From NCBI GenBank assembly GCA_964581165.1, contig CAZOMM010000011.1:1-36417 (forward strand): a DNA stretch of 36,417 nt. Reading direction: 5' to 3'. The notes beneath the pieces were generated by a model that saw nothing but the letters and a program-made list of their open reading frames with translations, searched no databases and was not told the DNA's origin. This DNA comes from CAZPAN01 sp964581165 (lineage in GTDB: Bacteria > Actinomycetota > Coriobacteriia > Coriobacteriales > CADBOM01). The position numbers and the translations under genes are program-made. Shown here piece after piece: positions 6,357-15,125 of this stretch. Numbering within the stretch: the first letter of the stretch is position 1; every line of letters starts with the position of its first letter.

Positions 6357-9300
6357 TTGCCCCGCAGAACTGACATTAACCGGATCTTGGTTATAGGATC
6401 AGGACCAATAACGATAGGGCAGGCCTGCGAGTTTGATTACTCGGGAACACAGGCCTGCAAGGTGTTAAAAGAGGATGGATTTGAGGTTGTGCTGGTTAAC
6501 TCCAATCCAGCAACAATCATGACCGATCCCTCTATGGCTACACGAACATATGTGGAGCCAATAACCGCTGCTACTGTAGAAAAGATCATCGAAAAGGAGA
6601 GACCCGACGCTTTGCTGCCAACGCTTGGCGGGCAGACAGCTCTTAACTGCGCAGTTGAATTAGCGCGTTTAGGTGTTCTCGACAAATACAAGGTCGAAAT
6701 GATCGGCTGCGATTTGGATGCCATCAACAAGGGAGAGGATCGCAAGGAATTTGCAAAGGCAATGTCTGAGATTGGCTTGGAGTGTGCCCGCAGTGGATAC
6801 GCCTACACAGTAGACGATGCCTTAGAACTCTCGGAGCAACTGGGCTTTCCGCTGGTGCTGCGTCCCTCGTACACATTGGGAGGAGCAGGTGGAGGAATCG
6901 CCTTCAACCGCCAAGAGCTTATCGATATCGTACGCCAGGGCTTGGATCTTTCTCCTGCTGGCGAGGTGCTTGTAGAGGAGTCGATCATAGGATGGAAAGA
7001 GTACGAGATGGAGGTTATGCGCGATAAAGCGGGTAACGCCATCATCATCTGCTCCATCGAAAACTTTGATGCCATGGGCGTTCATACCGGCGACTCCATT
7101 ACTGTGGCTCCCTCTCAAACGATGACAGATATTGAGTATCAGCGCATGCGTGTTGCTTCTCTTGCGATACTCGAAAAAATTGGGGTTGAGACTGGTGGCT
7201 CCAATGTGCAGTTTGCGGTAAACCCTGTTGATGGGCGCATGATTGTTATTGAGATGAATCCAAGAGTCTCGCGCTCCTCTGCGTTGGCCTCTAAAGCCAC
7301 AGGTTTTCCGATTGCTAAGGCTGCCGCAAAGCTGGCTGTGGGATATACCCTGGCCGAGATCACCAACGACATCACCAAGGCTACACCGGCTTGCTTTGAA
7401 CCCACTATCGATTACGTGGTGGTTAAGGTTCCACGCTTTGCTTTTGAAAAGTTCAAGGGAACGGACGAGACTCTCACAACTCGAATGAAGGCCGTAGGCG
7501 AGGTTATGGCCATAGGCCGCACCTTTGATGAGGCCCTAAATAAGGCCATGCGTTCTCTCGAAAATGGTCGTGATGGCCTTGGCTGCGATGGACGTGATTC
7601 CTTTGATGAGGAGAGCTTTGCCACAATGCTGGCTAAACCAACCGAAAATCGTATCTATTACATGATCGAAGCCATTCGTCGGGGCATGTCTGTAGAAGAG
7701 GTTGCATCGCAAACGAGTGTTGATCCGTGGTTTATTTCTAGACTCGCTCATATTGTTAGGGTTGAGCAGATGGTGGCGGCTCATAAACTCGATGGGCTTT
7801 CGCCCGATGACATGCGAATTGCCAAGCAGACTGGTCTTTCGGACAGGCAGATTGCCTATCTAACTGGCGAGTACGATTTGCAGCATATGGATTCGGCAAG
7901 TGTAGAGGCTGCTGAGTTAAGGGTTAGGGCTCGCAGAAAAGCCCTGGGCGTGCTCCCAAGCTTTAAGACTGTGGACACCTGTGGGGCAGAGTTTGAGTCG
8001 ATCACCAACTACTACTACAAAACATATGAGGATGAGAGCGAAGTCAAGTCCTGCGATAAGCCCAAGGCGATGATTTTGGGAGCTGGCCCCAATCGCATTG
8101 GTCAGGGTATTGAGTTTGACTATTGCTGCGTGCATGCGAGCTATGCTCTAGCCGATATGGGCTACGAGACGATAATGGTCAATTCGAATCCCGAGACTGT
8201 TTCGACCGACTACGACACCTCCGATCGTCTTTACTTTGAGCCTTTGACCTTTGAAGATGTTATGGATATTGTCGAGGCCGAAAATCCTGATGGAGTGGTT
8301 GTAACCCTTGGCGGACAGACTCCTCTTAAGCTTGCTCATGCCTTGGAGAAAGCTGGCATGGAGATAATGGGAACCAAGCCGGATGCCATCGATTTGGCTG
8401 AGGATAGGGAGCGGTTCTCGACTTTGCTGGATGAGATGAATATCGACTATCCTCCTTCTGGTGTTGCTAGCTCTTTTGATGAGGCAGTTGAGGTGGCGCA
8501 CAAAATAGGCTTTCCGCTGCTTGTTCGTCCCAGCTATGTGTTGGGTGGTCGTGGGATGATGATTGCCTACGATGCCGATTCGCTCAAGCGATATATGGCC
8601 CAGGCAGTGCGAGTCTCGCCTGATATGCCAATCTATCTGGATAAATTCTTGGAGAGTGCAGTAGAGCTGGATGTGGATGCTCTTTGCGACGGGGAGCAGG
8701 TTTATATCGGTGGCGTGATGGAGCATATCGAAGAGGCCGGAATTCATTCTGGTGACTCTGCATGTTGCATTCCGCCATTTTCGATTAGCGAAGAGATCCA
8801 CGATCGTATTCGCAATATTACAAGGCGCTTGGGCATGACTCTTGGCGTACGCGGACTGATGAACATCCAGTTTGCTGTAAAGGATTCGACCATCTATGTA
8901 ATTGAGGTTAATCCTAGAGCTTCTAGAACGGTTCCCTTTGTTTCTAAAGCCACTGGGGTTCCACTGGCTAAGTGTGCAGCAATGGTAATGGCTGGTCGCA
9001 CGATAGAAAGTTTGGAACTGCCGTCAGACGACAGGGAGATTAATCATTACTCAGTTAAAGAAGCCGTGATGCCTTTTGGGCGCTTTCCTGGTGCCGATTT
9101 TGTGCTTGGACCCGAGATGAAATCTACTGGCGAGGTTATGGGAATTGCACATGATTTTCCTTCGGCATACGCCAAGACTGCTCTGGCGATCGACTACTCC
9201 TTACCAACTGCAGGCAAGGCTTTTGTGTCGGTGTGCGATAGAGACAAGCGCTCGATTATTGCGATTGCTCGCGATCTGAGCAAACTGGGATTTGAGATTG

Positions 9301-9704
9301 TCTGTACCTTGGGTACGGCTCAGTCGCTCAAGGCTAGTGGCGTTCCCGTAACTGTCATAAATAAGTATCAGGAGGCTAGGCCCAATATTGGTGATGCGAT
9401 AGCCAATGGAGAGATTGCGTTAATCATTAACACTCCTTTTGGGCAAAGGACGCGCTCGGATGGATATCTGCTTAGGGCGGATGCTGTGCGCTACTCGATT
9501 TGCTATGTGACCACAATCTCGGCCGCTCAGGCTATGGTGAGTGCGATTGAGGCGGTGCAAGAAAGCGGTGTCTCCGAAGGCCGTATGGCACCGATATGCC
9601 TGCAGGATCTGGACAGGTACGACCTTGTTAGCATTCCTGTTGGGGGCGAAAGCGAGAGTGGGAGCTGTGGAAGCGGGGACAGTGGGAGCTGTGGGTCGCG
9701 ATGA
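6357..9704 (+). CDS. carB: Carbamoyl-phosphate synthase large subunit
   Basis: CarB makes carbamoyl phosphate from bicarbonate, ammonia and two ATP. The 1115-residue protein shows the two homologous halves, each opening with an ATP-grasp preamble: GSGPITIGQACEFDYSGTQA near residue 14 and GAGPNRIGQGIEFDYC near 575. The oligomerisation region lies between them, and the allosteric MGS-like domain is at the C terminus (from about 960, with GTAQSLKASGVPVTVINK). The TTG start at 6357 is set by AAGGAG 6 nt upstream. The last 20 residues are a Gly/Ser/Cys-rich tail. They come from a 14-bp sequence (agtgggagctgtgg) at 9657 that recurs 24 bp later, and they are unlikely to be functional. The stop overlaps the pyrK start (ATGA). 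Confidence 0.96.
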   Translation: MPRRTDINRILVIGSGPITIGQACEFDYSGTQACKVLKEDGFEVVLVNSNPATIMTDPSMATRTYVEPITAATVEKIIEKERPDALLPTLGGQTALNCAVELARLGVLDKYKVEMIGCDLDAINKGEDRKEFAKAMSEIGLECARSGYAYTVDDALELSEQLGFPLVLRPSYTLGGAGGGIAFNRQELIDIVRQGLDLSPAGEVLVEESIIGWKEYEMEVMRDKAGNAIIICSIENFDAMGVHTGDSITVAPSQTMTDIEYQRMRVASLAILEKIGVETGGSNVQFAVNPVDGRMIVIEMNPRVSRSSALASKATGFPIAKAAAKLAVGYTLAEITNDITKATPACFEPTIDYVVVKVPRFAFEKFKGTDETLTTRMKAVGEVMAIGRTFDEALNKAMRSLENGRDGLGCDGRDSFDEESFATMLAKPTENRIYYMIEAIRRGMSVEEVASQTSVDPWFISRLAHIVRVEQMVAAHKLDGLSPDDMRIAKQTGLSDRQIAYLTGEYDLQHMDSASVEAAELRVRARRKALGVLPSFKTVDTCGAEFESITNYYYKTYEDESEVKSCDKPKAMILGAGPNRIGQGIEFDYCCVHASYALADMGYETIMVNSNPETVSTDYDTSDRLYFEPLTFEDVMDIVEAENPDGVVVTLGGQTPLKLAHALEKAGMEIMGTKPDAIDLAEDRERFSTLLDEMNIDYPPSGVASSFDEAVEVAHKIGFPLLVRPSYVLGGRGMMIAYDADSLKRYMAQAVRVSPDMPIYLDKFLESAVELDVDALCDGEQVYIGGVMEHIEEAGIHSGDSACCIPPFSISEEIHDRIRNITRRLGMTLGVRGLMNIQFAVKDSTIYVIEVNPRASRTVPFVSKATGVPLAKCAAMVMAGRTIESLELPSDDREINHYSVKEAVMPFGRFPGADFVLGPEMKSTGEVMGIAHDFPSAYAKTALAIDYSLPTAGKAFVSVCDRDKRSIIAIARDLSKLGFEIVCTLGTAQSLKASGVPVTVINKYQEARPNIGDAIANGEIALIINTPFGQRTRSDGYLLRADAVRYSICYVTTISAAQAMVSAIEAVQESGVSEGRMAPICLQDLDRYDLVSIPVGGESESGSCGSGDSGSCGSR
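9657..9694 (+). repeat. 24-bp period repeat in the carB 3' end
   Basis: The 14-mer agtgggagctgtgg occurs at 9657-9670 and again at 9681-9694, in frame. It encodes the Gly/Ser/Cys-rich tail of CarB. It is one of several repeats that begin at the last codons of genes in this window. Confidence 0.8.
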
Positions 9705-10627
9705 GCGAGGGATTAGAGCATCAAGCCAACGGCTCGCTGCTAGACATCTGTGCAAAACTTGTAACAAACCAAGAGATCGCACTTGGCATCTATAGAGCTG
9801 AGTTTTTGGCTCCCCAGATTGCTGAGCGTGTGCTTTATGGGCAGTTTGTTCATCTGCAGGTGCCTAATTTTGATGGCCATGTGCTTAGACGGCCCTTTTC
9901 GGTATGTTCTTGGGATAGAGAAAAGAAAACGCTGTCGATAATCTACCAGGTGGTAGGAGATGGCACGAGAAAGCTAGCTCAAGCAATGCCGGGAGCTGAG
10001 TCGATGATGATTGGCCCTGTTGGTAGGGGCTGGAAAGCCTCCCCACAGATAAAAAGAGGCCCCGCGCAAACAAATGGTGGTTCCGCGCAAACAAATGATG
10101 GCCTTGCTCAGACAAATGGTGATCCTACTCAGACACAAAGAGTCTCTCCACAGATAAACAAGGCGCTTTTGATATGCGGAGGTGTGGGCGTTGCCCCTTT
10201 GCTGATGCTTGCAAAGCACTTGGCGATATCTGGCACTGAGGTCTTTTGTCTTTTGGGTGCCACATCGGCAGATAGACTGCTTTGCGCAGATGAACTTAGG
10301 GCAGCAGGGGTTAAGCTCTGCATTGCTACCGACGATGGATCGGCAGGACATGCTGGCTTTTGCACCGACTTGATTGCCGATAATGCTGCAGGAGCAGATT
10401 ACGTTGCCATCTGTGGCCCCGAGCCAATGGAGATGGCTGCCTATCGGGCACTGGACAATCTTCCCGAAAATACACTGGCAAAAAATGTGCTTTGCGAGGT
10501 CTCTATGGAGCGCAGAATGGCCTGTGGAATTGGAGCATGCCTGTCTTGTGTTGTCGACACAAAAGAAGGCAAAAAGCGAGTCTGTGTTGACGGACCGGTT
10601 TTTGAGATGCAGGAGATAGTATGGTAG
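9701..10627 (+). CDS. pyrK: Dihydroorotate dehydrogenase B electron-transfer subunit
   Basis: PyrK carries FAD and a [2Fe-2S] cluster and passes electrons from PyrD to NAD+. The 308-residue protein has the FAD-binding RRPFSVCSW segment, GDGTRKL, the NAD-binding KALLICGGVGVAPLL, and a C-terminal cluster site with cysteines in CEVSMERRMACGIGACLSC and a later VCVDG. ATG 9701 overlaps the carB stop by 4 nt. Between the FAD and NAD domains lies a low-complexity insert of about 35-40 residues (SPQIKRG, PAQTNGG, SAQTNDG, LAQTNGD and so on) made of 21-bp repeats. It falls in an inter-domain loop, so the enzyme is probably still active. The neighbour pyrD supplies its partner. Confidence 0.94.
   Translation: MSEGLEHQANGSLLDICAKLVTNQEIALGIYRAEFLAPQIAERVLYGQFVHLQVPNFDGHVLRRPFSVCSWDREKKTLSIIYQVVGDGTRKLAQAMPGAESMMIGPVGRGWKASPQIKRGPAQTNGGSAQTNDGLAQTNGDPTQTQRVSPQINKALLICGGVGVAPLLMLAKHLAISGTEVFCLLGATSADRLLCADELRAAGVKLCIATDDGSAGHAGFCTDLIADNAAGADYVAICGPEPMEMAAYRALDNLPENTLAKNVLCEVSMERRMACGIGACLSCVVDTKEGKKRVCVDGPVFEMQEIVW
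10040..10165 (+). repeat. 21-bp in-frame repeat array inside pyrK
   Basis: Six degenerate 21-bp units lie head to tail (10040, 10061, 10082, 10103, 10124 and 10145). They encode heptads of the form xxQTNGG: SPQIKRG, PAQTNGG, SAQTNDG, LAQTNGD, PTQTQRV, SPQINKA. The first and last units resemble each other most (ccacagataaa, 105 bp apart). The array keeps the reading frame and sits in a loop between domains. Confidence 0.88.
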
Positions 10628-11529
10628 ATCTGTCTGTGACAATTGGCAGTCTTGGCATGAAAAACCCGGTTACCACAGCCTCTGGAACTTTTGCCTCGGG
10701 AAGGCAATACTCTGAGTTCTTTGACCTTAATCTGCTTGGTGCGATTACCACCAAGGGGGTCTCAGAACAGCCCTGGGAGGGCAACGATTCGCCAAGAATT
10801 GCAGAGACAGCTAGTGGGATGCTCAACTCAATAGGTTTACAAAACCCAGGGGTAGAGGCCTTTTGTCGGGGGGATTTAGCTTGGCTGGCTAAAATCGGAG
10901 TTCCCATCATCGTTAATGTTTCGGGGCACTCTGCCCAAGAATATGCAAGGGTTATCAAAAGGCTTGAGTGCGAAGATGCCGTTGGAGCCTATGAGATTAA
11001 TATCTCCTGTCCAAATGTAGATGGAGGCGGAATGGCTTTTGGACTTGATCCAAAGGCCAGCAGCGAGGTAGTAACAGCATGTCGTGCCATCACAACTCGT
11101 CCGCTTATTGCCAAACTGAGTCCAAATGTTACAGATATTGCAGAGATAGCTAAGGCCGTAGAGGCTGCAGGAGCCGATGCTGTCTCTCTAATCAACACGG
11201 TTTTGGGGATGGCAATAGATATCAAGCGCAGAAAGCCTGTATTTGCAAGAAAGGTTGGGGGCTTGTCTGGCCCTGCAATAAAACCTATTGCTCTGCGTAT
11301 GGTGTACGAGACTTATAAAGCGGTTTCGATTCCGATTGTTGGAATGGGGGGCATAAGCACAGCTCAAGATGCTGTGGAGTTTATCCTTGCAGGCGCTACT
11401 GCTGTGGCTATAGGCACAGCCAACTTTATGAACCCTAGGGCTGCAGCGGATGTGGCTACAGACTTGATGGATTGGTGCGTTAAAGAGGGTATTAAAGATA
11501 TAAATGAGCTGATAGGAGCAGCTGTTTAG
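10621..11529 (+). CDS. pyrD: Dihydroorotate dehydrogenase, class 1B catalytic subunit
   Basis: The enzyme oxidises dihydroorotate to orotate with FMN and hands electrons to PyrK. The 302-residue protein has NPVTTASGTF near the N terminus, TKGVSEQPWEGN, and the loop NISCPNV with probable catalytic Cys130. It also has KLSPNV, the FMN phosphate-binding GGISTAQDAVEF, and GTANF. Class 1B is assigned from the sequence and from the adjacent pyrK. The start overlaps the pyrK stop by 7 nt, so the two subunits are probably coupled in translation. A repeat-rich spacer of about 200 bp follows. Confidence 0.95.
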   Translation: MVDLSVTIGSLGMKNPVTTASGTFASGRQYSEFFDLNLLGAITTKGVSEQPWEGNDSPRIAETASGMLNSIGLQNPGVEAFCRGDLAWLAKIGVPIIVNVSGHSAQEYARVIKRLECEDAVGAYEINISCPNVDGGGMAFGLDPKASSEVVTACRAITTRPLIAKLSPNVTDIAEIAKAVEAAGADAVSLINTVLGMAIDIKRRKPVFARKVGGLSGPAIKPIALRMVYETYKAVSIPIVGMGGISTAQDAVEFILAGATAVAIGTANFMNPRAAADVATDLMDWCVKEGIKDINELIGAAV

Positions 11530-11735
11530 CTTGCCTGCTTTAACATGGAGTAGTTTTGTGTGTGCCGAGCATGTATATGTGTGTCGAGCATGCACACGTT
11601 TTTAATGGTGATGAGTCCCTGGCGCACCTAGCGCCCCTAGTACCTAACACCTGGCAGCTGGCAGCTGGCAGCGCAGAAGCGCAGTAAAAAGCGGCAAAAG
11701 CATTAGGAGAGACGCATTAGGAGAGGCAAAAGTAT
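11530..11735. repeat. Repeat-rich spacer between pyrD and pyrF
   Basis: No gene is seen here. The spacer is built from short duplications: two copies of a unit ending cgagcatg (around 11559-11595), three perfect copies of ctggcag (11651-11671), and two 14-bp copies of gcattaggagag with a 2-nt tail (11700-11713, 11714-11727). The last pair duplicates the Shine-Dalgarno sequence of pyrF. No convincing terminator lies here, so pyrF probably stays in the operon. Confidence 0.75.
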
Positions 11736-12476
11736 ATGGGTGACATACTAGACAGCAAGGCCTTTGACCCTGCCGAGCGAGTGATAGTAGCCCTCGATTG
11801 CGACATGGACAGGGCTATCGAGCTTGCAGATATGCTTGAGGGGCAGGCTCGCTGGCTCAAGCTTGGCATGAGTCTTTTTTATCTTGAGGGTCCAAGGGCT
11901 GTAGCTGTTTTTAAAGAGCGCGGATTCAAGGTGTTTTTGGATCTCAAATTGCATGATATTCCACATCAGGTGCGAGGCGCTGCCCGCTCGATTGCGGCAA
12001 CCGGTGCAGACATGATAACCGTGCATGCAAGTGGCGGTGCTGCGATGATACAAGCCGCAATTGAGGGTGCAGCCGAAGGTGCCGAGCAAGCTGGATTTGA
12101 AAAGCCTGCAGTATTGGCGGTAACAGTACTTACCAGCATGGATGATGTAACTCTTAACTCAATTGGTGTATCAGATCTTGCATCTACGCAGGTAAAACGT
12201 CTGGCAAGCCTAGCTGTAGATGCTGGAGCTTGCGGCGTGGTGGCCTCTCCTCAAGAAGCTGAGATGCTTCGTTCTTTGCTGGGCCCAGACAAGCTAATTG
12301 TTACTCCAGGGATTAGGCCTGCGGGTTCAGATGTGGGCGATCAAGCTCGCATAGCAAGTCCGGCCCATGCTTTTGCAGCAGGTTCTAGCCACATAGTGGT
12401 GGGTCGTCCTATAACACAGACCAAGGATCCATCTAAGGCCTTGAGTTCAATAATTGCTGAGATACAGGCAAGCTAG
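11736..12476 (+). CDS. pyrF: Orotidine 5'-phosphate decarboxylase
   Basis: The enzyme decarboxylates OMP to UMP, the last step of the pathway. The 246-residue type 1 enzyme has the active-site DLKLHDIP (Asp69, Lys71, Asp74), the KLGMSLFY substrate segment, VTVLTSM, VTPGIRPAGSDVGDQ, and the phosphate-binding HIVVGRPIT. ATG 11736 follows AGGAG by 12 nt; that ribosome binding site is itself duplicated 14 bp upstream. The final codons (EIQAS and stop) form the first unit of a 15-bp tandem repeat that continues past the stop. Confidence 0.95.
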   Translation: MGDILDSKAFDPAERVIVALDCDMDRAIELADMLEGQARWLKLGMSLFYLEGPRAVAVFKERGFKVFLDLKLHDIPHQVRGAARSIAATGADMITVHASGGAAMIQAAIEGAAEGAEQAGFEKPAVLAVTVLTSMDDVTLNSIGVSDLASTQVKRLASLAVDAGACGVVASPQEAEMLRSLLGPDKLIVTPGIRPAGSDVGDQARIASPAHAFAAGSSHIVVGRPITQTKDPSKALSSIIAEIQAS

Positions 12477-12717
12477 ATACAGGCAAGCTAGATACAGGCA
12501 AGCTAGATATAGGCGGCCGAGATATAGGCGGGCTAGGCGCAGACAGGCCGAGCTAGGCGCAGGCTGGTGAGCGCCGGAGTGTCAATAGGCGCAGACAGGC
12601 TAGGCGTAGGCAAGCGAGGCACAGGCGGGCGAGTGTCGGAGTGCCGGAGTACCGGAGTGCCGGAGCACCGATAGGTGCAGATCGAACAAGTAAAAGGTCG
12701 AGAGTGAGGTTGACTCA
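12461..12717. repeat. 15-bp tandem repeat running from the pyrF stop into the pyrE leader
   Basis: The unit gatacaggcaagcta occurs three times perfectly (12461, 12476, 12491) and then in two diverged copies (12506, 12521). The first copy contains the last codons and stop of pyrF. Further degenerate copies of aggcgcagacaggc and a run of ggagtgccggagtacc units fill the rest of the spacer up to the pyrE ribosome binding site. No gene is supported in this stretch. Confidence 0.85.
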
Positions 12718-13293
12718 ATGATGAACGACGAGGATATCCTGCAAATTCTTAAGGACACACAGGCTGTGAGACATGGTCATTTTGTGCTTACGTCTGGACG
12801 TCATTCCGATACCTATATTCAGTGTGCAAGGGTGCTGGAAGATCCGGCACTTACCGTTAAGCTTTCCAAAGAGGCAGTGTCTCGTATTCCCGACTCGCTC
12901 GAGGTAGATCTTGTTGCATCTCCTGCGCTTGGGGGCATCCTCTTTGGCTTTGCTGTAGCTTTGGCGCTTGATGTGAAGATGATTTTTTCGGAGCGAAAAG
13001 ATGGCAAGATGGTCTTTCGCCGCTCCTTTGAGGTGCCAAAGGGTGCTCGAGTGCTTGTGGCAGAAGATGTTGTTACCACTGGCTCTTCTGTTAAGGAAGT
13101 CTGTGATTTGGTGGAGGAAGCCGGAGGCGAGGTAGTAGGCGTAGTGTCGATGATCGACAGATGCTCGGGCCGAGTTTTTGAGCAGCCCTTCTTTCCGTTG
13201 CTAGAGCTTCCAACCCCGTCTTGGGATCCTGCAGACTGTGAACTGTGTAAACAGGGTGTCGAAGTTCATTCATTGGGAAGCCGAAAGCTGTAG
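12718..13293 (+). CDS. pyrE: Orotate phosphoribosyltransferase
   Basis: The enzyme joins orotate to PRPP to give OMP, the substrate of the neighbouring pyrF product. The 191-residue type I phosphoribosyltransferase has HFVLTSGRHSDTYIQ, the VASPALGGILFGFAVA segment, the FSERKDGKMVFRR region, and the PRPP loop VLVAEDVVTTGSSVKEV (112-128). The C terminus has DCELCKQG, seen in this subgroup. The start is ATG 12718 behind GAGAGTGAGG; the next codon is also ATG. It is the last pyr gene before a 600-bp non-coding stretch. Confidence 0.95.
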   Translation: MMNDEDILQILKDTQAVRHGHFVLTSGRHSDTYIQCARVLEDPALTVKLSKEAVSRIPDSLEVDLVASPALGGILFGFAVALALDVKMIFSERKDGKMVFRRSFEVPKGARVLVAEDVVTTGSSVKEVCDLVEEAGGEVVGVVSMIDRCSGRVFEQPFFPLLELPTPSWDPADCELCKQGVEVHSLGSRKL

Positions 13294-13895
13294 CGAAATT
13301 GCTGATTGCACCGGAGCATCCGCGTCCCAGATTGCAAACAGAGACTAAGCGCGCATGGGCTTAAGCCACGATGTTAAGCTGCACGAACTCAATCAAGCTA
13401 CGGGCTTAGTCTCACGAGGTTGGGCCGTAATTAGGTCGCAATCAAATGCGCGAGATTGGCCTACGAGGTTGCGCACAATCAGGCCACGAGTTTGGCCACG
13501 AGTTTGGGTCTAGCTTGGGCGATGAGTCCAATGAGTCCAGTGTTTAGATTGGTTGACTAACCATGTTAAATGGCTAGACTAGCGTAGGTCGAGTTGAGGT
13601 AGCAATTTGCTGGTAATGTGGGGTTTTTGTAGTTTGCTTGCACGTTATTAATCTTATTTTTAATGCATTTGCCGAATGTTTTTACTGCTAGGGTTTAAGG
13701 ATGTTAGGCTTGTTGGCGCTCTAGTCAGCTTATTGATCTTGCCGGCCGATTTTCAGTCATAACGCAGCTTGGGGAGCTAGTGTGTTTGCATGGCTGATGT
13801 GTTGGCCGGGCTTTTAAACGTGCGTTGGAGCGATTCGCATCGAAGTTCTCGATCTGAATCGTAGAGAAGTAATTTATTGAAAGGGCAGGTAAGAG
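13294..13895. other. 600-bp non-coding spacer between pyrE and mihF
   Basis: I see no supportable gene. The stretch holds a perfect 10-bp inverted repeat (gagactaagc 13341-13350 with gcttagtctc 13404-13413) around a GC-rich segment, a tandem 12-mer (ggccacgagttt, 13482-13505) with looser copies before it, and a short duplication of atgagtcca near 13523-13540. An AT-rich part around 13638-13666 (TTGCAC, then TAATGC after about 17 nt) is a weak candidate promoter for mihF. No T-tailed terminator for the pyr operon was found. Confidence 0.5.
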
Positions 13896-14210
13896 ATGGC
13901 ACTTCCGAATCAAACTGACGAAGAAAGGCGTGCAGCACTCGAAAAGGCCGCTCAGGCTAGGCACGCCCGTGCCGAGCTCAGGGCCAAAATAAAGAATGGA
14001 CAGGTCACCGTGGAAGAGATTCTTACAACCGAGGGTGATTCTGTGATAGATAAGCTTAAGGTAAAGGATATGATCGCCTCGCTTCCTGGCTATGGCAAGG
14101 CCAAGGTAGCTAAGGTTATGGAGGAGCTCAATATCTCTGAGACTCGCAGAATTAAGGGCCTAGGCGCACGTCAAAGAGCCGAACTCATCGATAGATTTTC
14201 TGGTAGGTAA
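13896..14210 (+). CDS. mihF: Actinobacterial integration host factor (mIHF family)
   Basis: This small nucleoid protein is found in Actinomycetota and is unrelated in fold to the enterobacterial IHF alpha/beta pair; it binds and shapes DNA. The 104-residue product has a charged helical N terminus (EERRAALEKAAQARHARAE), and the DNA-binding helix-two-turn-helix part includes SLPGYGKAKVAKVMEELNIS and RRIKGLGARQRAELI. It stands just before gmk, the usual context in actinobacteria. The start ATG 13896 follows AGGTAAGAG. It is one of the best taxonomic markers in the window. Confidence 0.92.
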   Translation: MALPNQTDEERRAALEKAAQARHARAELRAKIKNGQVTVEEILTTEGDSVIDKLKVKDMIASLPGYGKAKVAKVMEELNISETRRIKGLGARQRAELIDRFSGR

Positions 14211-14220
14211 GTGTTTAAAA

Positions 14221-14775
14221 ATGCCCGGCAGGATCTTCGTTATATCTGGACCTTCTGGGGTAGGCAAAGGGACATTAGTTGAACGTTTAATGGGTTGCCG
14301 AGACGGATTTTGGCTTTCTGTCTCGGCAACAACTCGTAGTCCCCGCGAAGGCGAGATTCCCAATGTTTCTTACATTTTTTTGGACGAAGACGACTTTAAA
14401 CGCAGGGTAGCAAGTGATGGATTTTTAGAGTGGGCCAAGGTTCACGATCATTATTACGGCACCTTACGCGAGCCAGTAGAAGAACGGCTTGCTGAAAAAA
14501 TCGATGTGATTTTAGAAATTGATCCTTATGGTGCCTTTCAGGTGAAGGAAAAACATCCCGAGGCTTTTCTTCTGTTTGTTATGCCGCCTAGTTTTGAGAC
14601 CCTAAAGGAGAGGCTCAAAACTAGGGGAACAGAAACCGCTGAACAAATTGAGCGACGTTTAGAGACCGCTAGAATAGAGATCCCTTTGGCAGATCGCTAT
14701 AATCACACGATTATTAACGATGAACTCGAGAGAGCAACTTCTGAGTTTATCTCTGTTATCGACTCGAATAGATAG
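14221..14775 (+). CDS. gmk: Guanylate kinase
   Basis: The enzyme phosphorylates GMP to GDP using ATP. The 184-residue protein has the P-loop SGPSGVGKGT (residues 9-18), the GMP-binding SATTRSPREGE and NVSYIFLDEDDF segments, GFLEWAKVHDHYYGT, and the lid region RLKTRGTETAEQIERRL. The start ATG 14221 lies 10 nt after the mihF stop, with only a weak Shine-Dalgarno sequence, so coupling to mihF is likely. rpoZ follows, the common gmk-rpoZ arrangement. Confidence 0.95.
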   Translation: MPGRIFVISGPSGVGKGTLVERLMGCRDGFWLSVSATTRSPREGEIPNVSYIFLDEDDFKRRVASDGFLEWAKVHDHYYGTLREPVEERLAEKIDVILEIDPYGAFQVKEKHPEAFLLFVMPPSFETLKERLKTRGTETAEQIERRLETARIEIPLADRYNHTIINDELERATSEFISVIDSNR

Positions 14776-14848
14776 TACTTGGCTTGTTTTAAGTGTTTGA
14801 ATTCGACCTGTTTATTAGATCCTCTGGTTTTATAGGAGTTTGATTTTA

Positions 14849-15106
14849 ATGTCGATTATCGACCAACATATCGATGCTTTGCTAGAGCGTACCGATAACG
14901 ATAAATATCTACTTTGTGCGATTACATCTAAGCGTGCACGCGACATCAACGATATGATGCGTGGCCAGCGCAACAGAGCTTTGGCGGCTCAGACCGTGGC
15001 AGAAATCTCTCAGTTTTCTCAGGCCAAGCCACTTTCGCTTGCAATGGAAGAGGTCGAGCGAGGCGATCTTAGCTATGTCAAAGAAAACCTCTCCAGCACT
15101 CTCTAG
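14849..15106 (+). CDS. rpoZ: RNA polymerase omega subunit
   Basis: Omega is the small subunit that helps fold the beta' subunit. The 85-residue product has the family core: LLERTDNDKYLLCAITSKRARDIND (in part), the QRNRALAAQTV segment, and KPLSLAMEEVERGDL near the end. ATG 14849 is chosen because TAGGAG lies 10 nt upstream; an earlier TTG at 14840 would be too close to it. It sits between gmk and thiI. Confidence 0.93.
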   Translation: MSIIDQHIDALLERTDNDKYLLCAITSKRARDINDMMRGQRNRALAAQTVAEISQFSQAKPLSLAMEEVERGDLSYVKENLSSTL

Positions 15107-15125
15107 CATTTAGAGGATTCTGCAA

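Noticed and set aside
12461..12717. CRISPR-like array between pyrF and pyrE
   Set aside because: The units are 15 bp, head to tail with no spacers, and they decay gradually. This is a simple tandem repeat and no cas genes are present.
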